This document shows, in pieces, positions 26,958 through 35,249 of a stretch of DNA of 55,695 nt; positions within the stretch are counted from its first letter, which is position 1; every line of letters begins with the position of its first letter. Origin of the DNA: Acidobacteriota bacterium (GTDB lineage: Bacteria; Acidobacteriota; Thermoanaerobaculia; UBA5066); NCBI GenBank assembly GCA_029781975.1, contig JAKOVQ010000028.1, forward strand, positions 1-55,695. Reading direction: 5' to 3'. The notes beneath the pieces were generated by a model. That model made no database searches. It was not told where the DNA came from and was given only the letters and a program-made list of their open reading frames with translations. The position numbers were made by a program, and so were the translations under genes.

Positions 26958-28730
26958 ATGATCAAGAGAGTCGTAACGGGTCTGCTGCTCGCGGCAGCCG
27001 CCACCGCCTGGAGCGGCGTCGCGGCCGCGGCGGAGCCGACCAAGCCGCTCTACGTCCAGACCATCGAGAAGTACCGGGCGCCCGTGCTCGACGACGTCGG
27101 CGGGCGCGAGTACAAGTTCCTCATCGATCCCTCGAAGATGAAGGCGAAGCCCGAGGACGCCTTCAAGGACGTCTGGAAGAAGGTCCGGGCGGCCGCCGAG
27201 AAGAACGGCTTCACGGTGACCGAGAAGGAGAAGTCCCCGTTCAAGGTCGAGCTGGCGACGAAGGAGTACTTCGACACCGCCGACCAGGCCCTCTGGAAGG
27301 CCGGGTACCAGGTCCGCGTGACGAACAAGTACGTCGACGGCAAGCCGGACACGTCCGTCGCCGTGAACGTGAAGTCGGTGAACCCGGACGCCCGCGTCGC
27401 GATGGCCGCACCCCTCGCCGTCAAGGGCGGCACGAAGGTGAAGGTGGAGGCCGAGGGGAACGTCGGGATCGGTCCCGGAGGGGCCCTGAGGGAGTACATC
27501 GAGAAGGGTGTGACCTTCACCGTCCCCGCCGCCGAGCTCGGGAAGATGACGCTCCAGGACCTCGGCCGCTTCGTGCCCGAGCTCCTGGCCCTCGGCATCC
27601 CCGCCGACGCGGCCCTGGTCGGGAAGAAGGCCTACTCGTACCGGGTCAAGCCCGGCGCGGTCGTCCTCCCGGGCACGGAGCCCTGCGGCGTCTCGATGGA
27701 GGCGTTCGCCGACAAGGAGGGGGGCGCCCCCTACCTGTACGACTTCTCCTACGGCTACTCCGACCTCTACTTCTACGACATCGCCCAGGTGCACGCGGCC
27801 GGCGAGCAGTTCCTCCTCAAGGTCCTGCACGGGGAGCTCGCGAACCTCGCGCTTCCCGAGAGCGAGAAGTGGGGCGGCTCGAAGGTCCGGAAGATGATGA
27901 ACCGGCCGATCGTCGCGGCGGCTGCCTCGTCCGGCCCGGACGTCGACCCCCTCGACGAGAAGTTCGGCGTCGCGTCCCCGCCGGCGTACGTCAAGCACTA
28001 CGAGGCGAACAGGGAGGGGAAGGTCATCCTGAACCCCTACCTCCAGGTCGCGACGAAAGCCTTCCCGGCGATCCTCGACGTGAAGCAGGCGCCCTACAAC
28101 TGGGTCATCAACGTCGACGGGGAGGTGGCGATCACCCCCGAGGCGGCCCACCCGCTCGGCCGGACCTACGAGAAGGGCTTCTTCCGGCCCGAGGACCAGT
28201 CCCAGCGGAAGCCGGGGACCCGCGAGAACTTCGGGCACGTCTCCGCTCTCGGCGGGGCTCCCGGACGGATCAGCGGCGAGATCCTCTACGACAAGGGGAC
28301 GAAGAGCTGGATCGTCAACAACAAGTCGGGCCGGTACAGCAAGCACAACACCGACCGGACTCCGCAGCAGCTGGTGAACGCGGCGGTCCTCATCCGCTCG
28401 GTCGTCGATCCGGGCGGCGCGTCCTGGGGGCCGGTGATGTACCTCCTCGAGTACGCGCCCGAGACGGTCCGCGAAGAGCTCATGAAGAGCCCCGCCCTCG
28501 CCTACGACGACGAGAAGAAGAAGAGCCGCCCGCACGTGGTCGTGATGCAGGGCGGCCCGGCGGTCGTGACGGCGGACGCGCCGATCCCGGCGACCGCCCC
28601 CGTGCAGACCGCCGAGGCCCCGAAGGCCGGGGCCGCCGCCGCGTCCGCCCCGCCCGCCTCGGCCCCCGCGCCGGCCCCGCCCGCCAAGGCGAAGAAGCCG
28701 AAGGCGGCGCACAACGACGATCCGTCCTGA
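26958..28730 (+). CDS. Secreted CYTH-like protein with a C-terminal second domain
   Basis: 590 aa. Signal peptide of ~25 residues (GLLLAAAATAWSGVAAAAEP). Residues ~48-260 carry CYTH-like landmarks: EYKF (51-54, an E-x-K pair), EYFDTADQALWKAGYQVRV (103-121, the classic YxDTxxxxLxxxGxxxRxR strand-helix-strand), VAVNVKSV (134-141) and a later strand set YSYRVKP...CGVSMEAFAD. Residues ~340-520 form another domain with GHVSALGG, RISGEILYDKGTKSWIVNN and SGRYSKHNTD, which reminds me of the AAGRL...SGHYRPT module of plant IQM-type proteins (weak resemblance). The tail is Ala/Pro/Lys-rich. ATG preceded by GGAGGAGGCAGGGAG. Periplasmic or extracellular; polyphosphate or triphosphate is the likely ligand. 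Confidence 0.7.
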   Translation: MIKRVVTGLLLAAAATAWSGVAAAAEPTKPLYVQTIEKYRAPVLDDVGGREYKFLIDPSKMKAKPEDAFKDVWKKVRAAAEKNGFTVTEKEKSPFKVELATKEYFDTADQALWKAGYQVRVTNKYVDGKPDTSVAVNVKSVNPDARVAMAAPLAVKGGTKVKVEAEGNVGIGPGGALREYIEKGVTFTVPAAELGKMTLQDLGRFVPELLALGIPADAALVGKKAYSYRVKPGAVVLPGTEPCGVSMEAFADKEGGAPYLYDFSYGYSDLYFYDIAQVHAAGEQFLLKVLHGELANLALPESEKWGGSKVRKMMNRPIVAAAASSGPDVDPLDEKFGVASPPAYVKHYEANREGKVILNPYLQVATKAFPAILDVKQAPYNWVINVDGEVAITPEAAHPLGRTYEKGFFRPEDQSQRKPGTRENFGHVSALGGAPGRISGEILYDKGTKSWIVNNKSGRYSKHNTDRTPQQLVNAAVLIRSVVDPGGASWGPVMYLLEYAPETVREELMKSPALAYDDEKKKSRPHVVVMQGGPAVVTADAPIPATAPVQTAEAPKAGAAAASAPPASAPAPAPPAKAKKPKAAHNDDPS

Positions 28731-28747
28731 GAGCCGGGCGACACGAC

Positions 28748-28780
28748 GAGACAGGACCGAGACAGGACCGAGACAGGACA
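28748..28780 (+). repeat. Three tandem 11-bp repeats before the pyrophosphatase gene
   Basis: GAGACAGGACC, GAGACAGGACC and GAGACAGGACA follow without gaps. The 11-bp period is about one helical turn. Sits between the secreted CYTH-like gene and the pyrophosphatase start, overlapping the region just upstream of the Shine-Dalgarno. Could be a regulator site or a slippage tract. Confidence 0.8.
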
Positions 28781-28795
28781 AGGAGTCGAGAGATC

Positions 28796-29569
28796 ATGAA
28801 GAAGACACCGCTCGCCACGCTGGTGCTCGGGCTGGCGCTCGCGCTCGGGACCGCCGGCTTCGCGCCGTCCCTGGCGGCCGAAGGCCCGGCCACCCCCTTC
28901 GTCTCCGTGCTGAAGGGCGACGCCAACTACTGGACCGGATACGACCCGGTCAACCTGGACGGGACGATCAACGTCGTCGTCGAGATCCCCGCGGGGACGA
29001 CCGCGAAGTACGAGGTCTCGGTGAAGACCGGGATGATCGAGCTCGAGCAAAAGCACGGGAAGCCCCGCTTCGTCCAGTACCTCGGCTACCCGTGCAACTA
29101 CGGGAACGTCCCCCGGTCGATCCTCGCCAGGAGCAAGGGGGGGGACGGGGACCCGCTCGACGTCCTGCTCCTCGGCCCCGCGGTCCCGACCGGCTCGGTC
29201 GTGAAGGGGCGCCCCATCGGCGTCCTCTCCCTCGTCGACGGCGGCGAGACGGACGACAAGCTCGTCGTCGCCATGACCACGGGACCGTTCGCCACGGTGA
29301 GCAGCCTCGACGACCTGAACAGGAGGTTCCCGGGCGTGACCGGCATCCTCCAGACCTGGTTCACGTCCTACAAGGGGTACGACAAGGACGGGAAGCTCGC
29401 CCTCAGCTCGCCGGGCTTCAAGGGCCGGGTCGCGGCGATCAAGCTCGTCGGCGACTCCGTCCTCGACTTCGAGAACTCGATCGTGACCGACGCGGACCGC
29501 CGGCCCCTGGACGAGAAGGGGAACCCCTACCTCTACCGCTGGCCGGGAGCCAAGAACCTCGGCGAATGA
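28796..29569 (+). CDS. ppa: Secreted family I inorganic pyrophosphatase
   Basis: 257 aa. Family I pyrophosphatases are usually ~175 aa and cytosolic; this one has a 28-residue signal peptide (LATLVLGLALALGTAGF...LAAEG). The active site is complete: E63, K71 and E73 (VEIPAGTTAKYEV), Y98 to G103 (YPCNYG), D117, D119 and D122 (GDGDPLDVL), D148, D153 and K155 (VDGGETDDKL). It hydrolyses PPi to two phosphates with Mg2+, here in the periplasm. The ATG at 28796 follows AAGGAG. Same strand and cluster as the CYTH-like and porin genes. Confidence 0.93.
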   Translation: MKKTPLATLVLGLALALGTAGFAPSLAAEGPATPFVSVLKGDANYWTGYDPVNLDGTINVVVEIPAGTTAKYEVSVKTGMIELEQKHGKPRFVQYLGYPCNYGNVPRSILARSKGGDGDPLDVLLLGPAVPTGSVVKGRPIGVLSLVDGGETDDKLVVAMTTGPFATVSSLDDLNRRFPGVTGILQTWFTSYKGYDKDGKLALSSPGFKGRVAAIKLVGDSVLDFENSIVTDADRRPLDEKGNPYLYRWPGAKNLGE

Positions 29570-29580
29570 AGAACGCGCCC

Positions 29581-29613
29581 GCCCCCGGGCGGCCGACTGG
29601 CCGAGCCGGGGGC
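29581..29613 (+). terminator. GC-rich hairpin after ppa
   Basis: GCCCCCGG...CCGGGGGC outer stem with an inner GGCC-GACT-GGCC stem; no T-run follows. Possible intrinsic or attenuating terminator between ppa and the porin gene. Confidence 0.4.
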
Positions 29614-29678
29614 GGGGCCCGTCGTCCGTCCGGCATCCCCGGGTGGGTGTGCGCTGAAGCCTCAGCGAGGAGAAGCAG

Positions 29679-31034
29679 ATGAAGAAGCTCGTGGCAGCCC
29701 CGTTGCTCGTCGCGCTGCTGGCGATCCCAGCCGGCGCCCGGGCGCAGACGGATGCGGAGAGGATCAACGACCTCGAGAAGAGGGTCGAGAGCCTCGTCAA
29801 GAAGGACAAGGCCCGGACCGCCGAGGAGGAGAAGGCGAAGGGCGCGAAGGGAACCCCCCTGCGCTCCTCCAGCGACAAGGGCAAGCTCGAGTGGACGAGC
29901 GCCGACGGCGCGACGAGCTTCCGGCTCGTCGGCCGGGTCCAGTTCGACGGCGTCGCCTTCTCGGGCAACGAGAACCGCCTCGCGAACGCCGTCACGCTGC
30001 GGCGCATCCGGATCGGCTACAAGGCCCGGGTCGCGAAGGACTGGGTCTCCGAGATGGACGTCGACTTCGCGGAGAACGCGGTCGACGTCAAGGACGCCTT
30101 CGTCGGGTACGAGGGAATCAGGAACAGCACGATCCAGGCCGGGCACTTCAAGGTCCCGTTCGGCATGGACACGCTGACCTCGTCCAAGGACATCTGGTTC
30201 GTCGAGCGGGCCTATGCCGATTCGTGGGGGCCGGACCGCCGTCTCGGCCTCGCCTACGCCTACGGCGGCGAGCGCTTCTCGGCGAAGGCGGACTTCTTCG
30301 CGCAGACGATCTCGGTCGACTCGACCGGTGTCGACCAGGGCTGGGGCTGGGCGGTCCGCGGCACGTTCGCTCCCGTGATGGTGTCGGAGACGAAGGCGGT
30401 CCACCTCGGCGTCGCGGCGAACTGGCGCAAGCCGGACGCGGCGACGACGGGGAGCGCCACCCCCCCGGCCATCTCCTACGCGATCGACTTCTCGTCCCGC
30501 CCGGAGTGCACGAAGGCGAGCAAGGCGAAGTTCCTCGCGACGCCGACGATGGAGCAGGTGGACTGGGTGCAGCAGTACGGTGGCGAGCTCGCCGGCGTCT
30601 GGGACGCCCTGGCCTGGCAGGCCGAGTACCAGACCACGAAGGTCACGAGGCGGTCGGGCTACCCGACGCTCGAGGACCACGACTTCGACACGTGGTACGG
30701 GCAGGTCTCCTGGCTCATCAACGGCAAGAGGAAGTACGCGGCCGACGAGGGGCTCATCGACAAGGTCTCGCCCGGAAAGGGCGGCGCCTGGGAGGTGCTG
30801 GCGCGCTACAGCACGATGGACCTGAACGACCTCACGGCGGTCGACGCGATCAAGGGCGGCAGCGCGAAGAACTTCACGCTCGGGGCGAACTGGTACCCGA
30901 ACACGAACGTCCGCGTGATGCTGAACTGGACCCGCGTCGACAACGACGAGTACGCGAAGCCGAAGAAGGCCTACGGCGGGATCGCGAACGACGACTTCGA
31001 CGAGTTCCAGTTCCGGGTCCAGTTCGCGTTCTAG
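29679..31034 (+). CDS. OprP/OprO-type phosphate-selective porin
   Basis: 451 aa. Signal peptide of ~22 residues ending GARAQ. Residues ~24-55 form a coiled coil (RINDLEKRVESLVKKDK), as in OprP/OprO trimers. A beta-barrel follows with repeated amphipathic strands (FRLVGRVQFDG, RRIRIGYKARVAKDWVSEMDVDF, STIQAGHFKVPFGMDTLTSS, WFVERAYADSW), ending in the outer-membrane signature FQFRVQFAF. OprP passes phosphate and OprO pyrophosphate or polyphosphate; residues defining that choice cannot be assigned here. Acts as the outer-membrane entry of the cluster. AGGAG upstream of the ATG. Confidence 0.88.
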   Translation: MKKLVAAPLLVALLAIPAGARAQTDAERINDLEKRVESLVKKDKARTAEEEKAKGAKGTPLRSSSDKGKLEWTSADGATSFRLVGRVQFDGVAFSGNENRLANAVTLRRIRIGYKARVAKDWVSEMDVDFAENAVDVKDAFVGYEGIRNSTIQAGHFKVPFGMDTLTSSKDIWFVERAYADSWGPDRRLGLAYAYGGERFSAKADFFAQTISVDSTGVDQGWGWAVRGTFAPVMVSETKAVHLGVAANWRKPDAATTGSATPPAISYAIDFSSRPECTKASKAKFLATPTMEQVDWVQQYGGELAGVWDALAWQAEYQTTKVTRRSGYPTLEDHDFDTWYGQVSWLINGKRKYAADEGLIDKVSPGKGGAWEVLARYSTMDLNDLTAVDAIKGGSAKNFTLGANWYPNTNVRVMLNWTRVDNDEYAKPKKAYGGIANDDFDEFQFRVQFAF

Positions 31035-31049
31035 AGGAGCCGGCCCGGC

Positions 31050-31075
31050 GGAGGGCCCTCGGGCGAGGGCCCTCC
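31050..31075 (+). terminator. Perfect hairpin after the porin gene
   Basis: GGAGGGCCCTCG and CGAGGGCCCTCC are exact inverted repeats separated by GG, 15 bp after the porin stop. No T-run; probably a terminator or a 3'-end stabiliser. Confidence 0.5.
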
Positions 31076-31145
31076 AGACGCCGGCGCCTCCCCGAATCCG
31101 AAGCGCGGCAGCGGCTCGGCCGCCTGCCCAGGCCAGGAGTCCACG

Positions 31146-31748
31146 ATGAGCAGCACCGGCCCGACGATCATCCCCCGCTGGGAGTGGCGCACGTTCGGAG
31201 AGAGCTTCGGGGAGGCCGAGGCGAGGATCCGCTCCCACGGGGAGCCGAAGCCGAGGTCGAGCGCGGAGACGTACGTCGTCTCGCTCGACAGCCCCAACAA
31301 CACGAAGATCCGGGACGGCCTGATGGACATCAAGAAGCTCGAGAACGTGAACGCCGACGGGCTCGAGCAGTGGAATCCGGTCCTCAAGGCCGGCTTCCCG
31401 CTGCCGGCGGCGGCCCTGAGGCAGGTGTTCGCGGCGTGGGCCGTGAAGGCGCCGCCGCCGGCCCGGGAGGCCTACACCCTCGAGGAGCTCCTCGGGGAGG
31501 TCGTCGCCCCGAACCGGCGCCTGAGGGCCGTCGCGGTCGTCAAGGAGCGGTTCGGCTTCACGGTCGACGGGTGCATCGTCGAGGTCGCGAACCTCACGTT
31601 CGACGGCCAGAAGGTGAGGACCGCGGCGGTCGAGCACGAGGATCCCGCGCTCGTCATCGCGACCGTCCGCGCGCTCGGCCTCGACCGCCTGGAGAACGTC
31701 AACTACGTCAAGGCGCTCAAGCGCTTCCTGGGCGGGCCCGCGTCGTGA
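31146..31748 (+). CDS. Divergent CYTH-like protein (WEWRTF family), copy 2
   Basis: 200 aa, no signal peptide. Paralogue of the 26195 product: IIPRWEWRTFGESFGEAEAR, SAETYVVSLDS, then K54-I-R56-D-G and D61-I-K63-K64, E74, K133-E-R135 (VVKERFGF), DGCIVEVANLTFDG and VEHED near the C-terminus, closing with LENVNYVKALKRFLG. The pattern of basic pairs facing E-x-E strands fits a CYTH tunnel. Function unknown; may bind or hydrolyse a short polyphosphate. Preceded by the porin gene and followed by a hairpin terminator. Confidence 0.7.
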   Translation: MSSTGPTIIPRWEWRTFGESFGEAEARIRSHGEPKPRSSAETYVVSLDSPNNTKIRDGLMDIKKLENVNADGLEQWNPVLKAGFPLPAAALRQVFAAWAVKAPPPAREAYTLEELLGEVVAPNRRLRAVAVVKERFGFTVDGCIVEVANLTFDGQKVRTAAVEHEDPALVIATVRALGLDRLENVNYVKALKRFLGGPAS

Positions 31749-31790
31749 GGCGGCCGCCCCGCCCGCGGCGTCCCTTCTCCTCCCTCCTTC

Positions 31791-31819
31791 GGGCGGGCGC
31801 TTTCCGACCGCGCCCGCCC
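31791..31819 (+). terminator. Rho-independent-like terminator
   Basis: GGGCGGGCGC / GCGCCCGCCC, a perfect 10-bp stem with a 9-nt loop, followed at once by CACTTTTC. Separates the second WEWRTF-family gene from the CYTH-transport operon, so the two halves may be separately controlled. Confidence 0.55.
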
Positions 31820-31851
31820 CACTTTTCCCGCGTGCACGACGGAGGCGACTG

Positions 31852-32316
31852 ATGGCACAGGAGATCGAACGCAAGTTCCTCGTGAAGGGGACCGCCTGGA
31901 GGGCTCTCGCCCCCGGGACCCTCTACCGGCAGGGCTACCTCTCCAGCGTGAAGGAGCGGACCGTCCGCGTCCGGATCGCCGGGGAGAAGGCCTTCCTGAC
32001 GGTGAAGGGGGTGAACCGGGGCGTCACCCGGACCGAGTTCGAGTACCCGATCCCGGTCGAGGACGCCGCGGCGATGCTGGACGCGCTCTGCGAGCGCCCG
32101 CTCATCGAGAAGACCCGGTACGTCATCCCCTTCGGGGCCCACACCTGGGAGGTGGACGAGTTCCACGGCGAGAACGACGGGCTCGTGGTCGCGGAGGTCG
32201 AGCTCGCCCGGGCGGACGAGAAGCCGGTCCTTCCCGACTGGGTCGCGGAGGACGTCTCGGGCGACCCGCGGTACTTCAACTCGAACCTCGCGAAGGCCCC
32301 CTTCAAGTCCTGGTGA
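31852..32316 (+). CDS. Single-domain CYTH triphosphate-tunnel metalloenzyme
   Basis: 154 aa, the size of the bacterial tripolyphosphatases NeuTTM and CthTTM. All CYTH marks are present: EIERKF (E4, E6, K8), TVRVRI (R39, R41), K52 in TVKG, RTEFEY (E62, E64), K87-x-R89, D102 in EVDEF and AEVEL (E115, E117). Such enzymes hydrolyse inorganic tripolyphosphate, some also nucleoside triphosphates, with Mg2+ or Mn2+. No signal peptide, so cytosolic. ATG at 31852; the permease gene starts 4 nt after its stop. Confidence 0.9.
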   Translation: MAQEIERKFLVKGTAWRALAPGTLYRQGYLSSVKERTVRVRIAGEKAFLTVKGVNRGVTRTEFEYPIPVEDAAAMLDALCERPLIEKTRYVIPFGAHTWEVDEFHGENDGLVVAEVELARADEKPVLPDWVAEDVSGDPRYFNSNLAKAPFKSW

Positions 32317-32320
32317 GCCG

Positions 32321-33883
32321 ATGAGCGTGGCGGCGGCGCCGGCGACCCCGGAGAGCGCGGGACTCGCGGACCTCCTCGACCTGTCGAAGACGAAGTTCTC
32401 GGCGGAGCCGAAGACGGACCTGTCGACGTCCGAGAGGTGGATGCGGTACCTCGGGCTCCCGCTCGGCCTCGCCGTCTTCGCCGCCATCCTCTTCATGCCT
32501 CCGCCCGCCGGCCTCACGGCGGCCGGTCAGGCGGCGCTCGCGAGCTTCCTCCTGGCGCTCGTCTGGTGGATCACCGAGCCGGTCCCGACCTTCGTGACGT
32601 CGCTGACGCTGATCGTCCTCCTCGTCTTCCTCGACGTTCAGCCGAGCTCGGACGTCCTCGGGGTCCTGGGGCTCGACGTCATCTGGCTCAACGTGATGGC
32701 GTTCGTCCTGAGCTCGATCCTGATCAAGACCAACCTCGCCAAGAGGCTCGCGCTGTCGCTCGTGACGCGCTGGGGCTCCGGCGCGGTGGCGACGCTGCTG
32801 GCCTTCGTCGTCCTGCAGCTGGTGCTGGCGCCGCTCATCCCGGCGACCGCGGCCCGCTCCGTCATCTCGCTCCCCATCCTCCTCGTCGTGGCGGCGGTCT
32901 ACGGGGCCACGGCCGAGAAGCCCAACAACTTCGGGCGGAACCTGTTCCTGCAGAACCTGATGGGGATCAACATCTTCTCGAGCGGGTTCATGACCGGCAG
33001 CACGGCGAACCTGATCGCGCTCTCGTTCCTGGCGGGGATGGCGGGCAAGAAGATCTACTACACCGACTGGATGTTCGCGAACCTCCCGGTGGCGCTCTGC
33101 GGGATGGCGCTCGCCTGGTGGGTCGGGCCGAAGGTCCTCTTCCCGATCGAGCCGGAGAACCGGAAGCCGCGGATCGCCGGCGGGATGGCGACGTTCCGCA
33201 CCGAGCTCGCGAAGCTCGGGCCCCTGAGCGCCGCGGAGAAGAAGGGGGCGGCGATCTTCGGCGTCGTCATCCTCCTCTGGGTGACGGACCGGTTCCACGC
33301 GGGGTGGTTCGGGTTCGAGATCAGCGCCGTCCTGGCGGCCGTCGTCGGCGGGATCCTCGCCTTCCTCCCCCGCGTGGGGATCCTCAAGTGGAGCGAGGCC
33401 GACATCCCGTGGAACCTGATGCTCTTCAGCGCGGGCGCCTACGCGGGAGGGCTGGCGCTCGACGGCACCGGCGCGGCCCGCTGGGTGATCGGGAAGGTCT
33501 TCGCGTTCGCCGACTTCGGGCCGGGGGTCTCGTTCTGGCCCGTCTACATGGCCGTCATCGCGATCAACCTGGTCTCGCACTACTTCTTCACGTCGAAGAC
33601 GATGAGGACGATCATCATGATCCCGTTCGTCATCGGCGTGGCGCAGGAGCTGGGCTGGAACCCGGTCTGGCTCGCGCTCCCGTCCGCCTTCACCATCGAC
33701 TGGGTGGTCGGGCTCCCCATCAGCGGCAAGCCGAACGTCATCTTCCTGACGACGGGACAGTACTCGGTCCTCGACAACGTGAAGTACGGCGCCGCGATGA
33801 CCGTCGCCGGGATCCTCCTCTTCTGGGCCTTCGGGTTCACGTGGTTCCGGCTGCTCGGCGTCACGCCGGGGTTCGGGAGCTGA
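32321..33883 (+). CDS. DASS (SLC13)-family anion permease
   Basis: 520 aa with ~12 hydrophobic segments (e.g. VAFAAI-like LGLPLGLAVFAAILFM, LTLIVLLVFL). DASS signatures are visible: VWWITEPVPTFVTSLTLI, GSTANLIALSFL in the first Asn-containing hairpin, and GLPISGKPNVIFLTTGQYS near the C-terminus. The family moves dicarboxylates, sulfate or phosphate with sodium. The N-terminal ~45 residues are cytosolic. Placed between the CYTH enzyme and the DUF47-PiT pair, so phosphate or a phosphorylated anion is the preferred guess. Confidence 0.88.
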   Translation: MSVAAAPATPESAGLADLLDLSKTKFSAEPKTDLSTSERWMRYLGLPLGLAVFAAILFMPPPAGLTAAGQAALASFLLALVWWITEPVPTFVTSLTLIVLLVFLDVQPSSDVLGVLGLDVIWLNVMAFVLSSILIKTNLAKRLALSLVTRWGSGAVATLLAFVVLQLVLAPLIPATAARSVISLPILLVVAAVYGATAEKPNNFGRNLFLQNLMGINIFSSGFMTGSTANLIALSFLAGMAGKKIYYTDWMFANLPVALCGMALAWWVGPKVLFPIEPENRKPRIAGGMATFRTELAKLGPLSAAEKKGAAIFGVVILLWVTDRFHAGWFGFEISAVLAAVVGGILAFLPRVGILKWSEADIPWNLMLFSAGAYAGGLALDGTGAARWVIGKVFAFADFGPGVSFWPVYMAVIAINLVSHYFFTSKTMRTIIMIPFVIGVAQELGWNPVWLALPSAFTIDWVVGLPISGKPNVIFLTTGQYSVLDNVKYGAAMTVAGILLFWAFGFTWFRLLGVTPGFGS

Positions 33884-33893
33884 GGGAGGGACC

Positions 33894-34595
33894 GTGGGAT
33901 CGCTCCGGAAGGCCTCGCTCGCCCTCCTCCTGGTCGCGGCCGCGACGGGCGCCCCTGCGGCCCAGGTCTCCTGCTACCGCGAGGAGGTCCGTCTCGCCGA
34001 GGGCGGGGCCGCGAGGGTCCGGCTGACGCTCGACGTGACCGGGACGCCCGGGGAGGTGGTGACCGTCCCGTTCGGCCACGCCGGGGTGACGGAGGCGGGG
34101 CTGGAGGTGACCGGCGCGACGGGGGCCCGGATCACGTGCCTCGACGGGGGGCCGCGCGTCCTGGCCTTCACCCTCGCCGCGGTCTCCCCCGGGCCGGTGA
34201 CGGTCCGCTTCGACGCCCCCGCCTTCCTCGACTGGAAGAAGGTCAAGGCGTTCGGGAACCGGTTCTTCTCCTACGGGCTCGTGAACGCGACCCCGGCGAG
34301 GCTCGGGCGTTACGAGGGGACCTTCCTCCTCCCCCCCGGCCAGGTCGTCGGAGCGGTCGTCGAGACGGTGCCGGCGGAGTCCGAGTCGGGCCCGAGGCGC
34401 CCGTACGAGATCGTCCGCGTGGACGGGCTCGACGGCGTCCGGCTGACCGACGACGGCGCCGCGCCGGGCGACACCGTCCACGCGACCTTCCGCTTCAAGC
34501 CGCCGCGCCGTCCGAGCCTCTTCCTGCTCGCGCTCGTCGGGCTCGCCGGCCTCTACCTCATCCGCTTCAGCGACCTCGTCCGGAGGGACACGTGA
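33894..34595 (+). CDS. Exported protein with a C-terminal membrane anchor, unknown
   Basis: 233 aa. GTG at 33894 behind GGGAGGGA. Signal peptide of ~22 residues (SLALLLVAAATGAPAAQ), then a ~170-residue beta-rich ectodomain with single Cys residues (SCYREEV; ITCLDGG), and one membrane segment at the end (SLFLLALVGLAGLYLI) with a short basic tail. No family recognised. It starts 10 nt after the permease gene and overlaps the DUF47 start, so it belongs to the transport operon, probably as a periplasmic accessory. Confidence 0.7.
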   Translation: MGSLRKASLALLLVAAATGAPAAQVSCYREEVRLAEGGAARVRLTLDVTGTPGEVVTVPFGHAGVTEAGLEVTGATGARITCLDGGPRVLAFTLAAVSPGPVTVRFDAPAFLDWKKVKAFGNRFFSYGLVNATPARLGRYEGTFLLPPGQVVGAVVETVPAESESGPRRPYEIVRVDGLDGVRLTDDGAAPGDTVHATFRFKPPRRPSLFLLALVGLAGLYLIRFSDLVRRDT

Positions 34596-35236
34596 CCTTG
34601 CTCTTCCGTCGGACGCGCGCCCTGGAGGCGCAGATCGACCAGTTCCTCGACGCCGTGAGCGAGGGGTGCCTCGTCTTCGAGCAGGGGATCGCCGACTACA
34701 TGCGGGGCGACCGGGAGAGCTTCGAGCTGCGCCGCCGGTCGATCGGCGCCTACGAGGGGAAGGCCGACAGCCTCCGGCGCGAGGTGGAGACGCGGCTCTA
34801 CGCCGAGTCGCTGATCCCGGACCACCGGGGGGACGTCCTGGGGCTCCTGGAGAACCTGGACAACGTCATCGACGAGGCCAAGCGGACCCTCTCGCAGTTC
34901 GAGGTGGAGCGGCCGGAGATCCCCGAGGACCTCGCGCCGGACTACGTCACGCTCGCCCATGCCAGCGGCGAGGCGGCGCAGCACCTCGTCCTCGCCTGCC
35001 GGGCGTTCTTCCGGCAGATCACGGCCGTCCCCGACAACATCCACAAGGTCTACTTCTACGAGAAGGAGGCCGACCGGCTGGCCGACGCGATCAAGAGGAA
35101 GATCTTCTCGGCCGACCTCGAGCTCGCCCGGAAGATCCACCTCCGCTACTTCTGCCTGCACGTCGAGACCCTCTCGGACCGCTCCGAGGAGGTCGCCGAC
35201 CGCCTCGCCATCTACGCCATCAAGAGGACCGCCTAG
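34592..35236 (+). CDS. DUF47 / PhoU-like phosphate transport regulator
   Basis: 214 aa, GTG at 34592 overlapping the previous stop (GTGA). All-helical with the DUF47 layout: FLDAVSEGCLVFEQGI, GKADSLRREVETRLYAES, DVLGLLENLDNVID and YEKEADRLADAIKRKIF; the D/E-rich helix pairs bind metal clusters in PhoU-like proteins. DUF47 proteins nearly always sit beside PiT transporters and are thought to control them. The PiT gene follows 13 nt downstream. Confidence 0.9.
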   Translation: MTLLFRRTRALEAQIDQFLDAVSEGCLVFEQGIADYMRGDRESFELRRRSIGAYEGKADSLRREVETRLYAESLIPDHRGDVLGLLENLDNVIDEAKRTLSQFEVERPEIPEDLAPDYVTLAHASGEAAQHLVLACRAFFRQITAVPDNIHKVYFYEKEADRLADAIKRKIFSADLELARKIHLRYFCLHVETLSDRSEEVADRLAIYAIKRTA

Positions 35237-35249
35237 GCCGGGGCGGAGG

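Noticed and set aside
29690-29707. TGGCAG-N6-TTGCT inside the porin signal-peptide codons
   Set aside because: Spacing matches a -24/-12 motif, but it lies within coding sequence just after the start codon and no gene starts suitably downstream; most likely chance.
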